Shown: positions 16,311 through 25,514, numbered from the stretch's first letter. The stretch is 61,055 nt of DNA from RGIG4140 sp045638265 (GCA_045638265.1 JAZUBA010000070.1:1-61055), one strand, 5' to 3'. Notes: generated by a model not told the origin, from the sequence alone. A program made the numbers and translations.

Positions 16311-17606
16311 ATGTCTTACGATTTTATTCAAAAATTATACGATCAAATTACAACTCAAAACGTTCAAATAGAAAATTGCCCTAAACCGTTTTTAACTTTG
16401 GTATCAGGAGTATTCTTGATGTTTACAACAAAATCTTTTGATTATAACAAAAACGGTTTAAAATTTCATGTTCGCATTGCTGATGAAGATATCCATGAAG
16501 CTTTAAAAATTGTAGCGCAAACAGTCCAAAAGCATAATATCGGTTTTTTTAAAGTAGCCCACCGACCTTTTTCAGCCTCATCACAACAACACGGTAAACA
16601 ATTTACGATTTATATTGATGAGACAAAAATGAATCCATCTGTTTTAAATGCTTTTACAAATGATTTAGAAACTCGTTTAGCAAAAGCCGACATTCGTCCG
16701 AATAAAATTGGTGAAAATATGAAAAAAGGAGACAGGTTAATACCCAATTCAACATACCTTTCTTACCGATATGACAAATCCGAATATTTAATTGATACAC
16801 CAAAAAAATTATATAATTTTCTAAAAAAACACAATATTCCTTACAAACTAGACGATGATAACAATCCTCGTTTTGTATATATCAATCCTGAAATTGCAAA
16901 AGAATTGGTTAAACAAGAATATTTAGTTCTAAATAATGTAAACAATCATAATGCACCTATTGTTATTTTTGATTCTAACCAAGCACATATTCAATTGAAA
17001 AACTTAACAAGTTCAAGACCTTCAAACATATCTTACAAACCACCATTAATAAATGATGTGTTAGCAAATGTTGAAATAAGAACACAACAAAATTGCATTA
17101 TTTACAACACGGGATATTGCGAGGTTTTACCGGGATCTGTTCAATCTGAACAAAAAATTAAAAACATTTTAAACCAAAACAATATTGAATATGTAACAAT
17201 AACCAAAGAAAATACATCTGTTATTCGTATGCCCTATACCCAAGAAACAGAAAAAGTTTTAACCGAAAACAAACTGACCGCATCTACAAGCTATGCCAAA
17301 ACTGACAACACGCGTCTTTCTATTTTAAATATATTAGATTATTCTCCAATAACCCAATATACTTCTACCGGACGCATTGAACTTGCTATTCCGACAAGAT
17401 ATTCAGAATTACGTAATGAGATGATTACCATTTTAAAACAACAAGGAATTCATCCTCAAAAATTAAAAGATAATTATACCGGACAATATTTCTTATCTTT
17501 TCCGCAAACACGAAGTTCTTTAAATTTTGTTAAAGCTTTGAAACATGCCCGATTGAGCACTGTACCAAACGATTACATGCCAGTTAAAAACACTCAAAGA
17601 ACTTGA
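16311..17606 (+). CDS. OspF/SpvC-like phosphothreonine-lyase domain protein
   Basis: The 431-residue protein has no signal peptide. Residues 49-153 follow the pattern of OspF/SpvC/HopAI1 phosphothreonine lyases and the related lyase domain of class III lanthipeptide synthetases: KFH at 51-53 (general acid His), FFKV with K81 (candidate base), GKQFTIYI at 95-102, LETRL, and YLSYR at 149-153 with R153. An equivalent of the second phosphate-binding Arg (SpvC R148) is not clear. Residues 163-431 contain three diverged helix-strand-strand-helix repeats (about 163-205, 279-321, 365-415). No kinase domain follows, so it is not a LanKC. A good AAGGAG site precedes it. Alternatively it is a non-catalytic relative. 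Confidence 0.6.
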   Translation: MSYDFIQKLYDQITTQNVQIENCPKPFLTLVSGVFLMFTTKSFDYNKNGLKFHVRIADEDIHEALKIVAQTVQKHNIGFFKVAHRPFSASSQQHGKQFTIYIDETKMNPSVLNAFTNDLETRLAKADIRPNKIGENMKKGDRLIPNSTYLSYRYDKSEYLIDTPKKLYNFLKKHNIPYKLDDDNNPRFVYINPEIAKELVKQEYLVLNNVNNHNAPIVIFDSNQAHIQLKNLTSSRPSNISYKPPLINDVLANVEIRTQQNCIIYNTGYCEVLPGSVQSEQKIKNILNQNNIEYVTITKENTSVIRMPYTQETEKVLTENKLTASTSYAKTDNTRLSILNILDYSPITQYTSTGRIELAIPTRYSELRNEMITILKQQGIHPQKLKDNYTGQYFLSFPQTRSSLNFVKALKHARLSTVPNDYMPVKNTQRT

Positions 17607-18491
17607 TTAAAAACGATATTTTAAAGCAACTTTTCCGGTTTGCGAAATATGACTAACACGCCAATCAACATCATAATTTGCTGACAACTCTGCTTGTTTA
17701 AATTGCAAACCCATACCAACACCTGCCTTTAAGGATGCTCGATGTAATCGTTTACCCTCTAAAGCAAAAACAGTATTAATTTCAGGCATATCAACAACCG
17801 TTAAATTATTATTTGATTTGATATCATAACTCCCTGCTAACCGAAACATCGGTTGAATAGATGTACATTTATTTAAAGTATAAGTAGGTGCATATTGTGT
17901 ACCAATAGTTGCTGTTAAAACCTCTCCATTTCCATCCGGTGTTATTGGATTATTGTGTTTATCAGCATTCACATAAGTATATTTTAATCCACTGTAATTA
18001 TGAACATTTCCAAAATGATACCCGCTTATAATCGTGGATTGATAAATATCCGTTTTTCCTTTTTCTGCTTTGATAATATCACTCTTATTCTTGTAACGAC
18101 CATAATGATAGTTGAATTGTCCGGCAACATACCATTTTTGCGGTTGATATTTTCCATATATATAATAAGAATCTGTTTCAATATTTGCTTTTTGAGTTAT
18201 ATTTTTTACTGTTGCATCTGCATAAACATAACCCAATTTCATTAAAAACGAATCACTAATTGAAGACTGTATATCCGCACTAAAACCACGAACATTTAAA
18301 TCAAATCCTGCTCGTTGAGAATTGTGTGTTTTATTATAGAAACCTGTTAATTCACTTCCAAATATCATTGTATTACCTTGTAATGAATTAACAAGCATTT
18401 CATTAGCACAAACTATGTTACCATATACTAAAACACTTCCCAAAAGTACAAATCTGTTTATATAGCACAAAATGCTTTTTCTATAACTCAT
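17607..18491 (-). CDS. Autotransporter-type outer-membrane barrel without passenger
   Basis: The 294-residue protein has a signal peptide (about 1-29) and then beta strands matching an autotransporter translocator domain (TGFYNKTHNSQRAGFDLNVRGF through GKVALKYRF, ending in F). The passenger domain usual for this family is absent. It may be a short barrel relative or the remnant of a larger adhesin. It converges tail-to-tail on the OspF-like gene with no base between the two stops and no terminator visible. Confidence 0.7.
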   Translation of the reverse strand: MSYRKSILCYINRFVLLGSVLVYGNIVCANEMLVNSLQGNTMIFGSELTGFYNKTHNSQRAGFDLNVRGFSADIQSSISDSFLMKLGYVYADATVKNITQKANIETDSYYIYGKYQPQKWYVAGQFNYHYGRYKNKSDIIKAEKGKTDIYQSTIISGYHFGNVHNYSGLKYTYVNADKHNNPITPDGNGEVLTATIGTQYAPTYTLNKCTSIQPMFRLAGSYDIKSNNNLTVVDMPEINTVFALEGKRLHRASLKAGVGMGLQFKQAELSANYDVDWRVSHISQTGKVALKYRF

Positions 18492-18572
18492 TTATCATTT
18501 CCTTTCTTTTGTTTTAGATTATTATTTATTATTTCTCTTGTCAAGATTATCTTTTTCATTTTAATATATTAC

Positions 18573-18601
18573 TTGCATTTAATATTTAAATTAATTATAA
18601 T
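18573..18601 (+). promoter_or_regulatory. Predicted promoter of the ABC exporter operon
   Basis: TTGCAT, a 17-base spacer and a perfect TATAAT lie 33 bases before the TTG start. The region 18492-18633 is divergent, between this operon and the leftward barrel gene. Confidence 0.65.
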
Positions 18602-18633
18602 GTTATGCTATAAATTAGAAAGAAGGAATTACT

Positions 18634-19533
18634 TTGACCCAACACGCCATAATTTGTAACGAACTAACAAAAATATTTTTTCGTAAAGAAAAATTATTTA
18701 CACCTAAACATCCTGTTTATGCTGTTAATTCATTATCTTTTAAAGTTCCATGTGGTGAATTTGTTGCTTTTATCGGGCCTAACGGTGGTGGAAAATCCAC
18801 AACCGTAAAATTGTTAACATCTATTTTACACCCAACATCCGGTTCCGCAACAATCAATGGATTAAATCCTTGGAAACAAAGAAAAGAATTGTGTCATACC
18901 ATTGGTGCCGTTTTTGGTCAAAAATCTCAATTATACTATCAATTACCCGCTAAAGAAACTTTTTATTTGCTATCAGCATCTTATGGATTAAAATCATCAG
19001 AAGCAAAACAACGCATAAAACATTTAGTTAATCTTTTTGAAATAGAAAATTTAATTAACCACCCCGTTAAAACACTTTCATTAGGGGAACGAATGCGTTG
19101 TGAAATTGTGGCTTCACTTATTCATAAACCATCTATTTTATTTTTAGATGAACCTTCTATCGGTTTAGATATTGATGCCAAAATTCGTTTACGCCAATAC
19201 TTAAAGCAACAAGCATCTAATGAAGGCACAACGGTTTTTTTAACCAGTCATGATGTAGACGACATTGAACAATTATGTACTCGTGTTTTACTTATTAATA
19301 ACGGAAAATTAATGCTTGACAGTTCTATGAATGAATTAAAAGAAAATTATTGTACCGAAAAAAATCTTTTTATACGATATATTGATAACACGCAACAAAC
19401 ATTAACCATCTCTTCCAAAGATGTAAGTAAAACAATTAAACAATTAACAGCCAAAAAAGAATTTTGTGATTTAACCATTCAAAATATCGGTTTAGATAAA
19501 ATAATTTCTACTTTATATAAACAAACAACATGA
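18634..19533 (+). CDS. ABC exporter ATP-binding protein (COG4586 type)
   Basis: The 299-residue ATPase has Walker A GPNGGGKST (48-56), signature LSLGE (148-152) and Walker B ILFLDEP (168-174), with a C-terminal extension typical of ABC-2 exporters. It starts with TTG, supported by AAGGAA seven bases upstream and by the conserved N-terminus. It overlaps the first permease gene by four bases. This ATPase plus two unlike permeases is the arrangement of COG4586/4587/3694 exporters, whose substrates vary. The glycosyltransferase that follows suggests a glycan-linked substrate, but that is inference. Confidence 0.9.
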   Translation: MTQHAIICNELTKIFFRKEKLFTPKHPVYAVNSLSFKVPCGEFVAFIGPNGGGKSTTVKLLTSILHPTSGSATINGLNPWKQRKELCHTIGAVFGQKSQLYYQLPAKETFYLLSASYGLKSSEAKQRIKHLVNLFEIENLINHPVKTLSLGERMRCEIVASLIHKPSILFLDEPSIGLDIDAKIRLRQYLKQQASNEGTTVFLTSHDVDDIEQLCTRVLLINNGKLMLDSSMNELKENYCTEKNLFIRYIDNTQQTLTISSKDVSKTIKQLTAKKEFCDLTIQNIGLDKIISTLYKQTT

Positions 19534-20315
19534 AAACATATTTCTCATTTATCAAAGCAACAATGAAAGAGCAAGCACGTTCACCAGGGGTGTTATTAAT
19601 TCGTGCTTGTTTTATGTGTTTAATGTTGATTATCTTTAATCAATTTTGGAGTGTTCTAAAAGCAACAGGCAACACAGCAATTCAACTAAACGCCTCTGAT
19701 TTTTTATGGTATCTTCTCATTGGTTGCATTTTACAATTTTCACGACCGGAAGGATTACATAAACAAATTGAAGATGATGTAAAATCAGGCAGTATTGCCT
19801 ATCAGTTGATTCGTCCAATAAATATTATTGCTATTTATTTTTGCCAATCTATCGGTACATTTTTAATCAGAACACCTTTTTTATTTTTAGTCGGTAGTTT
19901 TGTGATTTATTTGTTAACCGATGCTACATTACCATCTGTTTTTCATTATTTACCTTTTTTCGCTTGTTTACTGTTTTTAAGTATCTGTTTTATTTCACTT
20001 TGTACTGTTTTTATTGGACTTTCAACACTTTATTTGCAAGATTCTTTACCTTTCTTTTGGATTGTTCAAAAATGTGAATATGTTCTGGGAGGTTTGTTTT
20101 TTCCTATTATTTTTTACCCTGATTGGTTATATCATTTTTGCTTAATGACTCCTTTTGCTTGGAGTGGATATGCTGTTTCATCTCTTATGTACAACTGGTC
20201 TTTCACATATGCATTTCTTATTTTAGGTCATTTAGTCTTTTGGAATCTCTTTATGGTGTCAGCTGTATATATTTTATATTTATTTATCAAAAAAAGAGTG
20301 AGTATTCATGGTTAA
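19530..20315 (+). CDS. ABC-2 permease, first subunit (COG4587 type)
   Basis: The 261-residue inner-membrane protein has six predicted helices and starts within the stop of the ATPase gene (ATGA overlap). The cytoplasmic segment QIEDDVKSGSIAYQLIRPIN is typical of this permease class. It partners the ATPase and the next permease as a heterodimer. Confidence 0.85.
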   Translation: MKTYFSFIKATMKEQARSPGVLLIRACFMCLMLIIFNQFWSVLKATGNTAIQLNASDFLWYLLIGCILQFSRPEGLHKQIEDDVKSGSIAYQLIRPINIIAIYFCQSIGTFLIRTPFLFLVGSFVIYLLTDATLPSVFHYLPFFACLLFLSICFISLCTVFIGLSTLYLQDSLPFFWIVQKCEYVLGGLFFPIIFYPDWLYHFCLMTPFAWSGYAVSSLMYNWSFTYAFLILGHLVFWNLFMVSAVYILYLFIKKRVSIHG

Positions 20316-21099
20316 AAATACTTTTTCATTTTACAGACGACTTGTTAAAACCGGTTTAAAACAATCTTTTGCTTTAAAAGGTGCCTTTTTTTGTCGTATG
20401 ATATTTATGATTTTTAATAACCTAATGATGCTATTGGCTTGGGGATTAATGTTCAAAAAATTCCATACAATTAACGGATGGGACTTTAATCACTTTGTTT
20501 TTATGACAGGTCTGGCCGTTTCTTCTTTTAGTATTTGGCCTTTATTCTTTCGTGGCACTGGTATTTATTTGTCCCGAATGATTGAAAATGGTGATTTAGA
20601 TGCTTATCTGCTCCAACCACGACAAGTTTTACCTCATATAGCCTGCTCTGTTTCCGACCCTTCAGGTTTTGGTGATTTGGTAACAGGCATAATTTTACTT
20701 ATCTGTTCCGGATTTTTAACTTTTAATACAATACTTATTGTTTTATTTTGCTTTATCTGTGCTACCATTTGTTTTTTAGCGATTAATATATGTGTCAGTT
20801 CTTTACCTTTTTACATCAATAAAACATCTGAAATCGGGGAAAGAATTTTTTATATGTTTTTCAGTATATCTAATTATCCCGGATGTATTTATTCCGGATA
20901 TATGAAACTTCTCTTTTGCACTATTTTTCCGGTCGGTATTATTTCTGTTTTACCAGTTCAACTCGTACAAAATTTTTCTTGGCAAGTTTTCCTTTACCTT
21001 TTCTTATTTACACTTTTTATTTTGACAACAAGTATTTTCTTGTTTTATACTGGGTTAAAGCGATATGAAGGAAGTAACCGTTTTGGAGTACATGGCTAA
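20308..21099 (+). CDS. ABC-2 permease, second subunit (COG3694 type)
   Basis: The 263-residue membrane protein has about six helices and carries the matching segment MIENGDLDAYLLQPRQVLPHI. It overlaps the first permease gene by eight bases. The two permeases are diverged in sequence, as expected for an obligate heterodimer. Translation appears coupled throughout the operon. Confidence 0.85.
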   Translation: MVKNTFSFYRRLVKTGLKQSFALKGAFFCRMIFMIFNNLMMLLAWGLMFKKFHTINGWDFNHFVFMTGLAVSSFSIWPLFFRGTGIYLSRMIENGDLDAYLLQPRQVLPHIACSVSDPSGFGDLVTGIILLICSGFLTFNTILIVLFCFICATICFLAINICVSSLPFYINKTSEIGERIFYMFFSISNYPGCIYSGYMKLLFCTIFPVGIISVLPVQLVQNFSWQVFLYLFLFTLFILTTSIFLFYTGLKRYEGSNRFGVHG

Positions 21100-21104
21100 C
21101 ACAA

Positions 21105-22394
21105 ATGAAAATACAAAAACTTTTAATTATTTTTACTCTTTGTTTACTAACCAGTACAACAGAACTTGTTTCTTATAACAAAGTCGCTTGTTTTAGTGTT
21201 AAATCATTTTCTGCCAAAGAAAGAAATTTTTTTTCAAATCTAGCACTGAAATTAAAATCCTTTGGTTATACAACAATAAACACCGAGCGTTGTTTAATGG
21301 ATAATGCTATTATTTTAACAAATCACCATTCCAAATTTCATAAGTTTACACATCCTGTTTATTTTTTTGATTTTAAATCATCTAAACAATTTAATCGCCC
21401 TCCCTTACAAAATAATTATGCAGAATTTTATACCGATAATAAAACTGACAAAACAAAAAAATATATTGATTTAGAAAACCCTTATTTTGAAGCAATTAAA
21501 GTAGCAAAAGATATTCAGCATAAAAAATTTCAAAATAATTATTTCAAAATTACATTAATGACTTCAACCGGATTAGGCAACCAATTATTCAATTACGCTT
21601 CTGGTTTTGCTTATGCCAACAGACATAACAAAAAAACTTTTTTACTACACCCATATAATGCAGTTATAGATGCTTTTAACATTCCTGAAACAAATATATC
21701 TGATACAGAAAAAATGTTTTATATTCGAAACTTCACAAACCAGCGAAAATCAAGTGGTCATGCCGTATTAAATAAAAATCTGTTCTTATATAATATTTAT
21801 GGATCCATTTCATACTATCATCAAAGTTACTGGAATTTTCATGATGCAATTCCTCAAATACAAAAAAGGTTAAAATTTAAACCATTTACTACTCAAAAAA
21901 ATATAGAATTAGCAAAACAAATTCAAACAGAAAACAGTGTATCCATACATATTCGTTTAGGTGACTATATTCACAACCAATATCCATTGTTAATCTATTC
22001 TAATTATTATGAGCATGCAATTAAATATATCCAACAACATGTGCCCAATCCTGTTTTTTATGTTTTCACAAATGATGCAAAACTTGTCAAACGAATTTTT
22101 AAACCTCAAATTCCATACACACTTGTAACAGGTAATACGGGAAAAGAAAGTTTTAGAGATATGCAATTAATGAGTTTGTGTAAACACAACATCATTGCCA
22201 ATTCAACTTTTTCTTGGTGGGGAGCATTATTAAATACAAATGAAAATAAAATTGTTATTTATCCGGATACATGGCTCTCTTGGGATGAAAATTGGTTAGA
22301 ATATATGCGAGTTCCAAACTGGATTGAAATACCTACTGATATAACAAAAAATAAAAAAAACCAGTGTTGTGTTTATCCTAAAAAAGACCTCTAA
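21105..22394 (+). CDS. GT11 glycosyltransferase, alpha-1,2-fucosyltransferase-like
   Basis: The 429-residue protein has an N-terminal hydrophobic segment and an extra domain of about 145 residues before the GT11 core. The core has GLGNQLFNYASGFAYA (156-171), the donor-binding HIRLGDY (282-288; usually HxRRxDY) and NSTFSWWGA (366-374). GT11 enzymes add fucose in alpha-1,2 linkage to galactose-type acceptors. The gene begins six bases after the permease stop and ends inside a terminator stem, so it is the last gene of the exporter operon. The N-terminal extension is not recognised. No GDP-fucose synthesis genes are in the window. Confidence 0.8.
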   Translation: MKIQKLLIIFTLCLLTSTTELVSYNKVACFSVKSFSAKERNFFSNLALKLKSFGYTTINTERCLMDNAIILTNHHSKFHKFTHPVYFFDFKSSKQFNRPPLQNNYAEFYTDNKTDKTKKYIDLENPYFEAIKVAKDIQHKKFQNNYFKITLMTSTGLGNQLFNYASGFAYANRHNKKTFLLHPYNAVIDAFNIPETNISDTEKMFYIRNFTNQRKSSGHAVLNKNLFLYNIYGSISYYHQSYWNFHDAIPQIQKRLKFKPFTTQKNIELAKQIQTENSVSIHIRLGDYIHNQYPLLIYSNYYEHAIKYIQQHVPNPVFYVFTNDAKLVKRIFKPQIPYTLVTGNTGKESFRDMQLMSLCKHNIIANSTFSWWGALLNTNENKIVIYPDTWLSWDENWLEYMRVPNWIEIPTDITKNKKNQCCVYPKKDL

Positions 22395-22407
22395 AAAAGA
22401 GGTCTTT
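22383..22407. terminator. Bidirectional terminator
   Basis: A 10-bp stem (AAAGACCTCT and its complement, 5-base loop) includes the stop codon of the GT11 gene. It also serves the leftward RHH gene. Confidence 0.85.
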
Positions 22408-22428
22408 CTTTACTTTAAATCATCATCT

Positions 22429-22707
22429 TTATGGTCTTTTAAATAAATTTTCCGGATTAAATTCTTTAGGAAAAGAAAACGTGTTCTTTTCATATTTACT
22501 TAAAATATACCGAAAATAAGTTAAAACAAACAACCGTGTTGCAGATGACAAACCGGAATGTCCTTTGACAGTATCAATTTTAGAACATAATTCATGAATA
22601 GTTACTTTTTCTCGTAAACAAATATCCGATAAAGATATCCATGTTTCTCTATCTAATCTCATACTGGTTCTACGTCCGTTAACAATAACATTTTTACATA
22701 CCAACAT
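22429..22707 (-). CDS. Ribbon-helix-helix protein (RHH_4 type)
   Basis: The 92-residue protein has the pattern KNVIVNGRRTSMRLDRETWISLSDI, which matches the alphaproteobacterial RHH_4 family. A basic strand is followed by two helices that bind DNA as a dimer. The C-terminal third (YFRYILSKYEK) is helical. AAAGGAG precedes the ATG. The target is unknown; it diverges from the J-domain gene, so autoregulation of the shared region is plausible. Confidence 0.75.
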   Translation of the reverse strand: MLVCKNVIVNGRRTSMRLDRETWISLSDICLREKVTIHELCSKIDTVKGHSGLSSATRLFVLTYFRYILSKYEKNTFSFPKEFNPENLFKRP

Positions 22708-22852
22708 TAAAAACTCCTTTCATTTTCACATAAAACAAGTTATAATATAACGTAAGAAATAATAACAAGAAAAAAATTAATATTTTTGTATTTTTTTCTC
22801 AAATTAACTGTTCAAAATTTTTTTTAACAACCTATGATTGTGGAATTTGCAA

Positions 22853-23416
22853 ATGATTTATAAAAAAAAGAAAATTCAACCCATTTTTCGAGCATGTGAT
22901 TATCCTGAATGTCCAGAATGTGGTGAATTTCGTGCACCAAAGGATCGTTCTTTGAGAGAATATTATTGGTTTTGCTTAAAACATGTTACTCAATACAATA
23001 AAAATTGGGATTTTTATCAAGGTTTAAGTAGCGAAGAAATAGAACAACATATTCAAAACGATACTACTTGGCAACGTCCAACTTGGAAACTGGGTCAAAA
23101 ACAAATATTTCAAAATTTCACTGATCAAATCAATGATTCTTTTGGTTTATTTAATGAATCTGAATTAGGCATGAGTGGTAAATACAATCCACCACAAAAA
23201 CCTATTCAAAAACACGAAAAAAAATTAGTTATTGCCGCTCAGTTTTTAGAAGTTGATTTTCCTTTAAATTTGACTGAAATCAAATCACAATTCAAAAAAC
23301 TAGCTAAAAAATATCATCCTGATGCAAATCAAGGAGATAAAAAAGCTGAACAATTATTTAAGGAATTATTAGACCATTATCGCTATTTATTAAAACATTT
23401 CGGTGAAATGAAATAA
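22853..23416 (+). CDS. J-domain protein with N-terminal cysteine cluster
   Basis: This 187-residue co-chaperone is of the type widespread in alphaproteobacteria. The N-terminal part has ACDYPECPECGEFRAPKDR and YYWFCLKHV, with cysteines that could bind zinc. The C-terminal 65 residues form a J domain with the HPD tripeptide (KKYHPDANQGDKKAE) that would stimulate DnaK ATPase. I start at the ATG at 22853; an in-frame TTG five codons earlier is less likely. The client is unknown. Confidence 0.8.
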   Translation: MIYKKKKIQPIFRACDYPECPECGEFRAPKDRSLREYYWFCLKHVTQYNKNWDFYQGLSSEEIEQHIQNDTTWQRPTWKLGQKQIFQNFTDQINDSFGLFNESELGMSGKYNPPQKPIQKHEKKLVIAAQFLEVDFPLNLTEIKSQFKKLAKKYHPDANQGDKKAEQLFKELLDHYRYLLKHFGEMK

Positions 23417-24002
23417 TGAATAAATCTAATTATTCTTTTAAATACATCAATATTAACTATTTTCAACACCTGGTAATTCTAAAATAATATCGCTAGATAT
23501 TTTTTCATATTACCCTTAAACAATAATCTTTTTAATATATACTTTTCAATTAATTTTCTTTTAATTTTAATATACCTTCAAAAATCATTGATAATCTTTA
23601 TTATCACTATTTAAAAATTTTTGCAAGAACTTTTTTTGAATAAAATCGTATGATTACAAGCACTTATTACGAATTTACATCAGATTGTATATAAAAAAAA
23701 CATATGATTGAAGGGGGCAAAAAAAGAAACAAAAAGTCTGTTTGATTGAAAAATAAATATTTTTTAATAAAAAACCGTATTAAAATCTAAAATAAAAAAA
23801 CATACAAAAAAAATGTCATTTTTTTACTAAATTTTAATACGGTTCTTATCGAAATTACCTACATCGTTCAAATTAATCCCATTCAAAAATATTTTGAAAT
23901 ATCATTATCAAAATACTTTTACAACCAAAACAATTCAAAAAATACAAATAATCTCAATACTTAATTATAATTTATTTCTTAAAATTTGTCAAATAAAATA
24001 AA
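23417..24002. other. 600-base AT-rich intergenic region
   Basis: I see no open frame with coding character on either strand. The region holds A/T tracts and one 14-bp inverted repeat listed separately. It separates the rightward J-domain gene from the end of leftward ugd, so it needs no promoter for either. A small RNA or eroded gene is possible but not supported. Confidence 0.5.
23773..23844. repeat. 14-bp perfect inverted repeat with 44-base spacer
   Basis: AACCGTATTAAAAT at 23773-23786 is repeated in inverse at 23831-23844. The spacer is A/T-rich. As RNA it would form a long stem-loop. No T-run follows on either strand, so it is not a standard terminator. Confidence 0.6.
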
Positions 24003-24030
24003 AAACGAATCGCTTTTATACGATTCGTTT
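24003..24030 (-). terminator. Terminator overlapping the ugd stop
   Basis: A 10-bp stem (AAACGAATCG and its complement) has the ugd stop codon in its loop. On the minus strand it is followed by TTTTTATTTT. Confidence 0.85.
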
Positions 24031-25335
24031 TACTTTCTTACCAATGCAATAATATTCAAAACCATATTTTAGAACTTCCGCATCCTCAAGCATATTCCTA
24101 AAATCAAATATAATTTTTTGATTCATACATTCCGCCAAAGTTGCAACATCTAATTGAGAAAACTCTTTCCACTCCGTTAAAATAACTAAAACATCAGCAT
24201 TTTCTGCTGCTTGATACGGTGAATCAGCATAATTTATTTTATCACCTAATATTTGACAGGCTGTTCCCATAGCTTTTGGATCATAAGCAGTTATATTATT
24301 TATCTTTTTAGATAACAAAGCTTGAATAACATCCATCGCAGGACTTTCCCGACAATCATCCGTTCCATCCTTAAAAGCCAATCCCAAAATAGCAACTTTT
24401 GGATTATTTATCTCCTTCACCCTCTCCACAATTCGATTCGCTAATTCTTCTTTTCGCTTTTTATTTCCTTTAATGGTAGTCTCAATTAATTCTATCGGTA
24501 CATTAAGCATACGCCCCATAAAAGCCATAGCCATTGTATCTTTTGGGAAACAACTTCCGCCAAAACCAATACCAGCTTTTAAAAAACGATTTCCAATTCG
24601 TGCATCTAAACCCATACCTTGTGCAACCTCATCAACATTAGCATCTGCCTGTTCACAAAAATTTGCAATCTCATTGATATAATGAATTTTCATAGCTAAA
24701 AATGCATTGGAAGCATATTTAATTGTCTCACTGGAACGACGAGAAACAAATAACATTTCTGTTTTTCCTTCAAATGGTTTATATAATTCTTTCATCACAT
24801 CTTTGGCTTTTTCAGAATTACTGCCAACAACAATCCGATCCGGATTAAAAAAGTCATGAACTGCAAAACCTTCCCTTAAAAATTCAGGCAACGAGATAAC
24901 ATCAAAACGAGCTGTCGGATTTTTGGTACGAATTAACTGTTCTATGTTATCTCCTGTTCCAACCGGTACTGTTGATTTTGTTGCAATAACAGTATAATCG
25001 GTTAAATATCCTGCTAATTCCGTAGCTGCTGCATAAATATATTTTAAATCCGCTTCGTGTGTAACCGGATGAGGTGGTGTACCAACGGCAATTAACACAA
25101 CATCTGCACCCTCTATTGCTTTTTTCATATTGGTAGTAAATGTTAAACGACCGGCTTGAATATTCTTCTTAAATAAATCTTCCAATCCATCTTCATAAAT
25201 TGTTAATTTACCTTGTTTTAAATCATCAACTTTTTCTTTTATTTTATCAACACAAACAACTGTGTTACCTAATTCAGCCAAACCGACACCTGTTGGCAAA
25301 CCGACATATCCCGTACCAATAATACCAATTTTCAT
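24016..25335 (-). CDS. ugd: UDP-glucose 6-dehydrogenase
   Basis: It oxidises UDP-glucose to UDP-glucuronate with two NAD, feeding surface polysaccharide or lipid A modification. It has the N-terminal Rossmann motif GIIGTGYVGLPTG, GVGTPP-like AVGTPPHP, the SLPEFLREG segment, and the catalytic cysteine in GIGFGGSCFPKD. The 439-residue length is normal. The ATG at 25335 has GGAG seven bases upstream; an ATG four codons earlier includes that GGAG and is less likely. No neighbouring polysaccharide genes are seen; the gene has its own terminator. Confidence 0.95.
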   Translation of the reverse strand: MKIGIIGTGYVGLPTGVGLAELGNTVVCVDKIKEKVDDLKQGKLTIYEDGLEDLFKKNIQAGRLTFTTNMKKAIEGADVVLIAVGTPPHPVTHEADLKYIYAAATELAGYLTDYTVIATKSTVPVGTGDNIEQLIRTKNPTARFDVISLPEFLREGFAVHDFFNPDRIVVGSNSEKAKDVMKELYKPFEGKTEMLFVSRRSSETIKYASNAFLAMKIHYINEIANFCEQADANVDEVAQGMGLDARIGNRFLKAGIGFGGSCFPKDTMAMAFMGRMLNVPIELIETTIKGNKKRKEELANRIVERVKEINNPKVAILGLAFKDGTDDCRESPAMDVIQALLSKKINNITAYDPKAMGTACQILGDKINYADSPYQAAENADVLVILTEWKEFSQLDVATLAECMNQKIIFDFRNMLEDAEVLKYGFEYYCIGKKVKRIV

Positions 25336-25514
25336 TATAATCTCCATTTAAAACTAATAAAAAAAATTATTGTTTTAGTATAATATCATTATCTTTATTG
25401 TCAAGTAAAACTTTTAAAAGAAAAGGGCTATCATTTTAGACAAATTATTTAAAACAAATAAAAAAATAGCATATCATTTCTTGATACACTACTTTTATTT
25501 TTATAATTCATTTT

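Noticed and set aside
16311..17606. Class III lanthipeptide synthetase (LanKC)
   Set aside because: Only the lyase-like part matches; no kinase or cyclase domain follows and no precursor-peptide gene was seen nearby.
25380..25514. Possible small RNA between ugd and the lipoprotein gene
   Set aside because: Only a 5-bp hairpin was found and there is no promoter or terminator signal.
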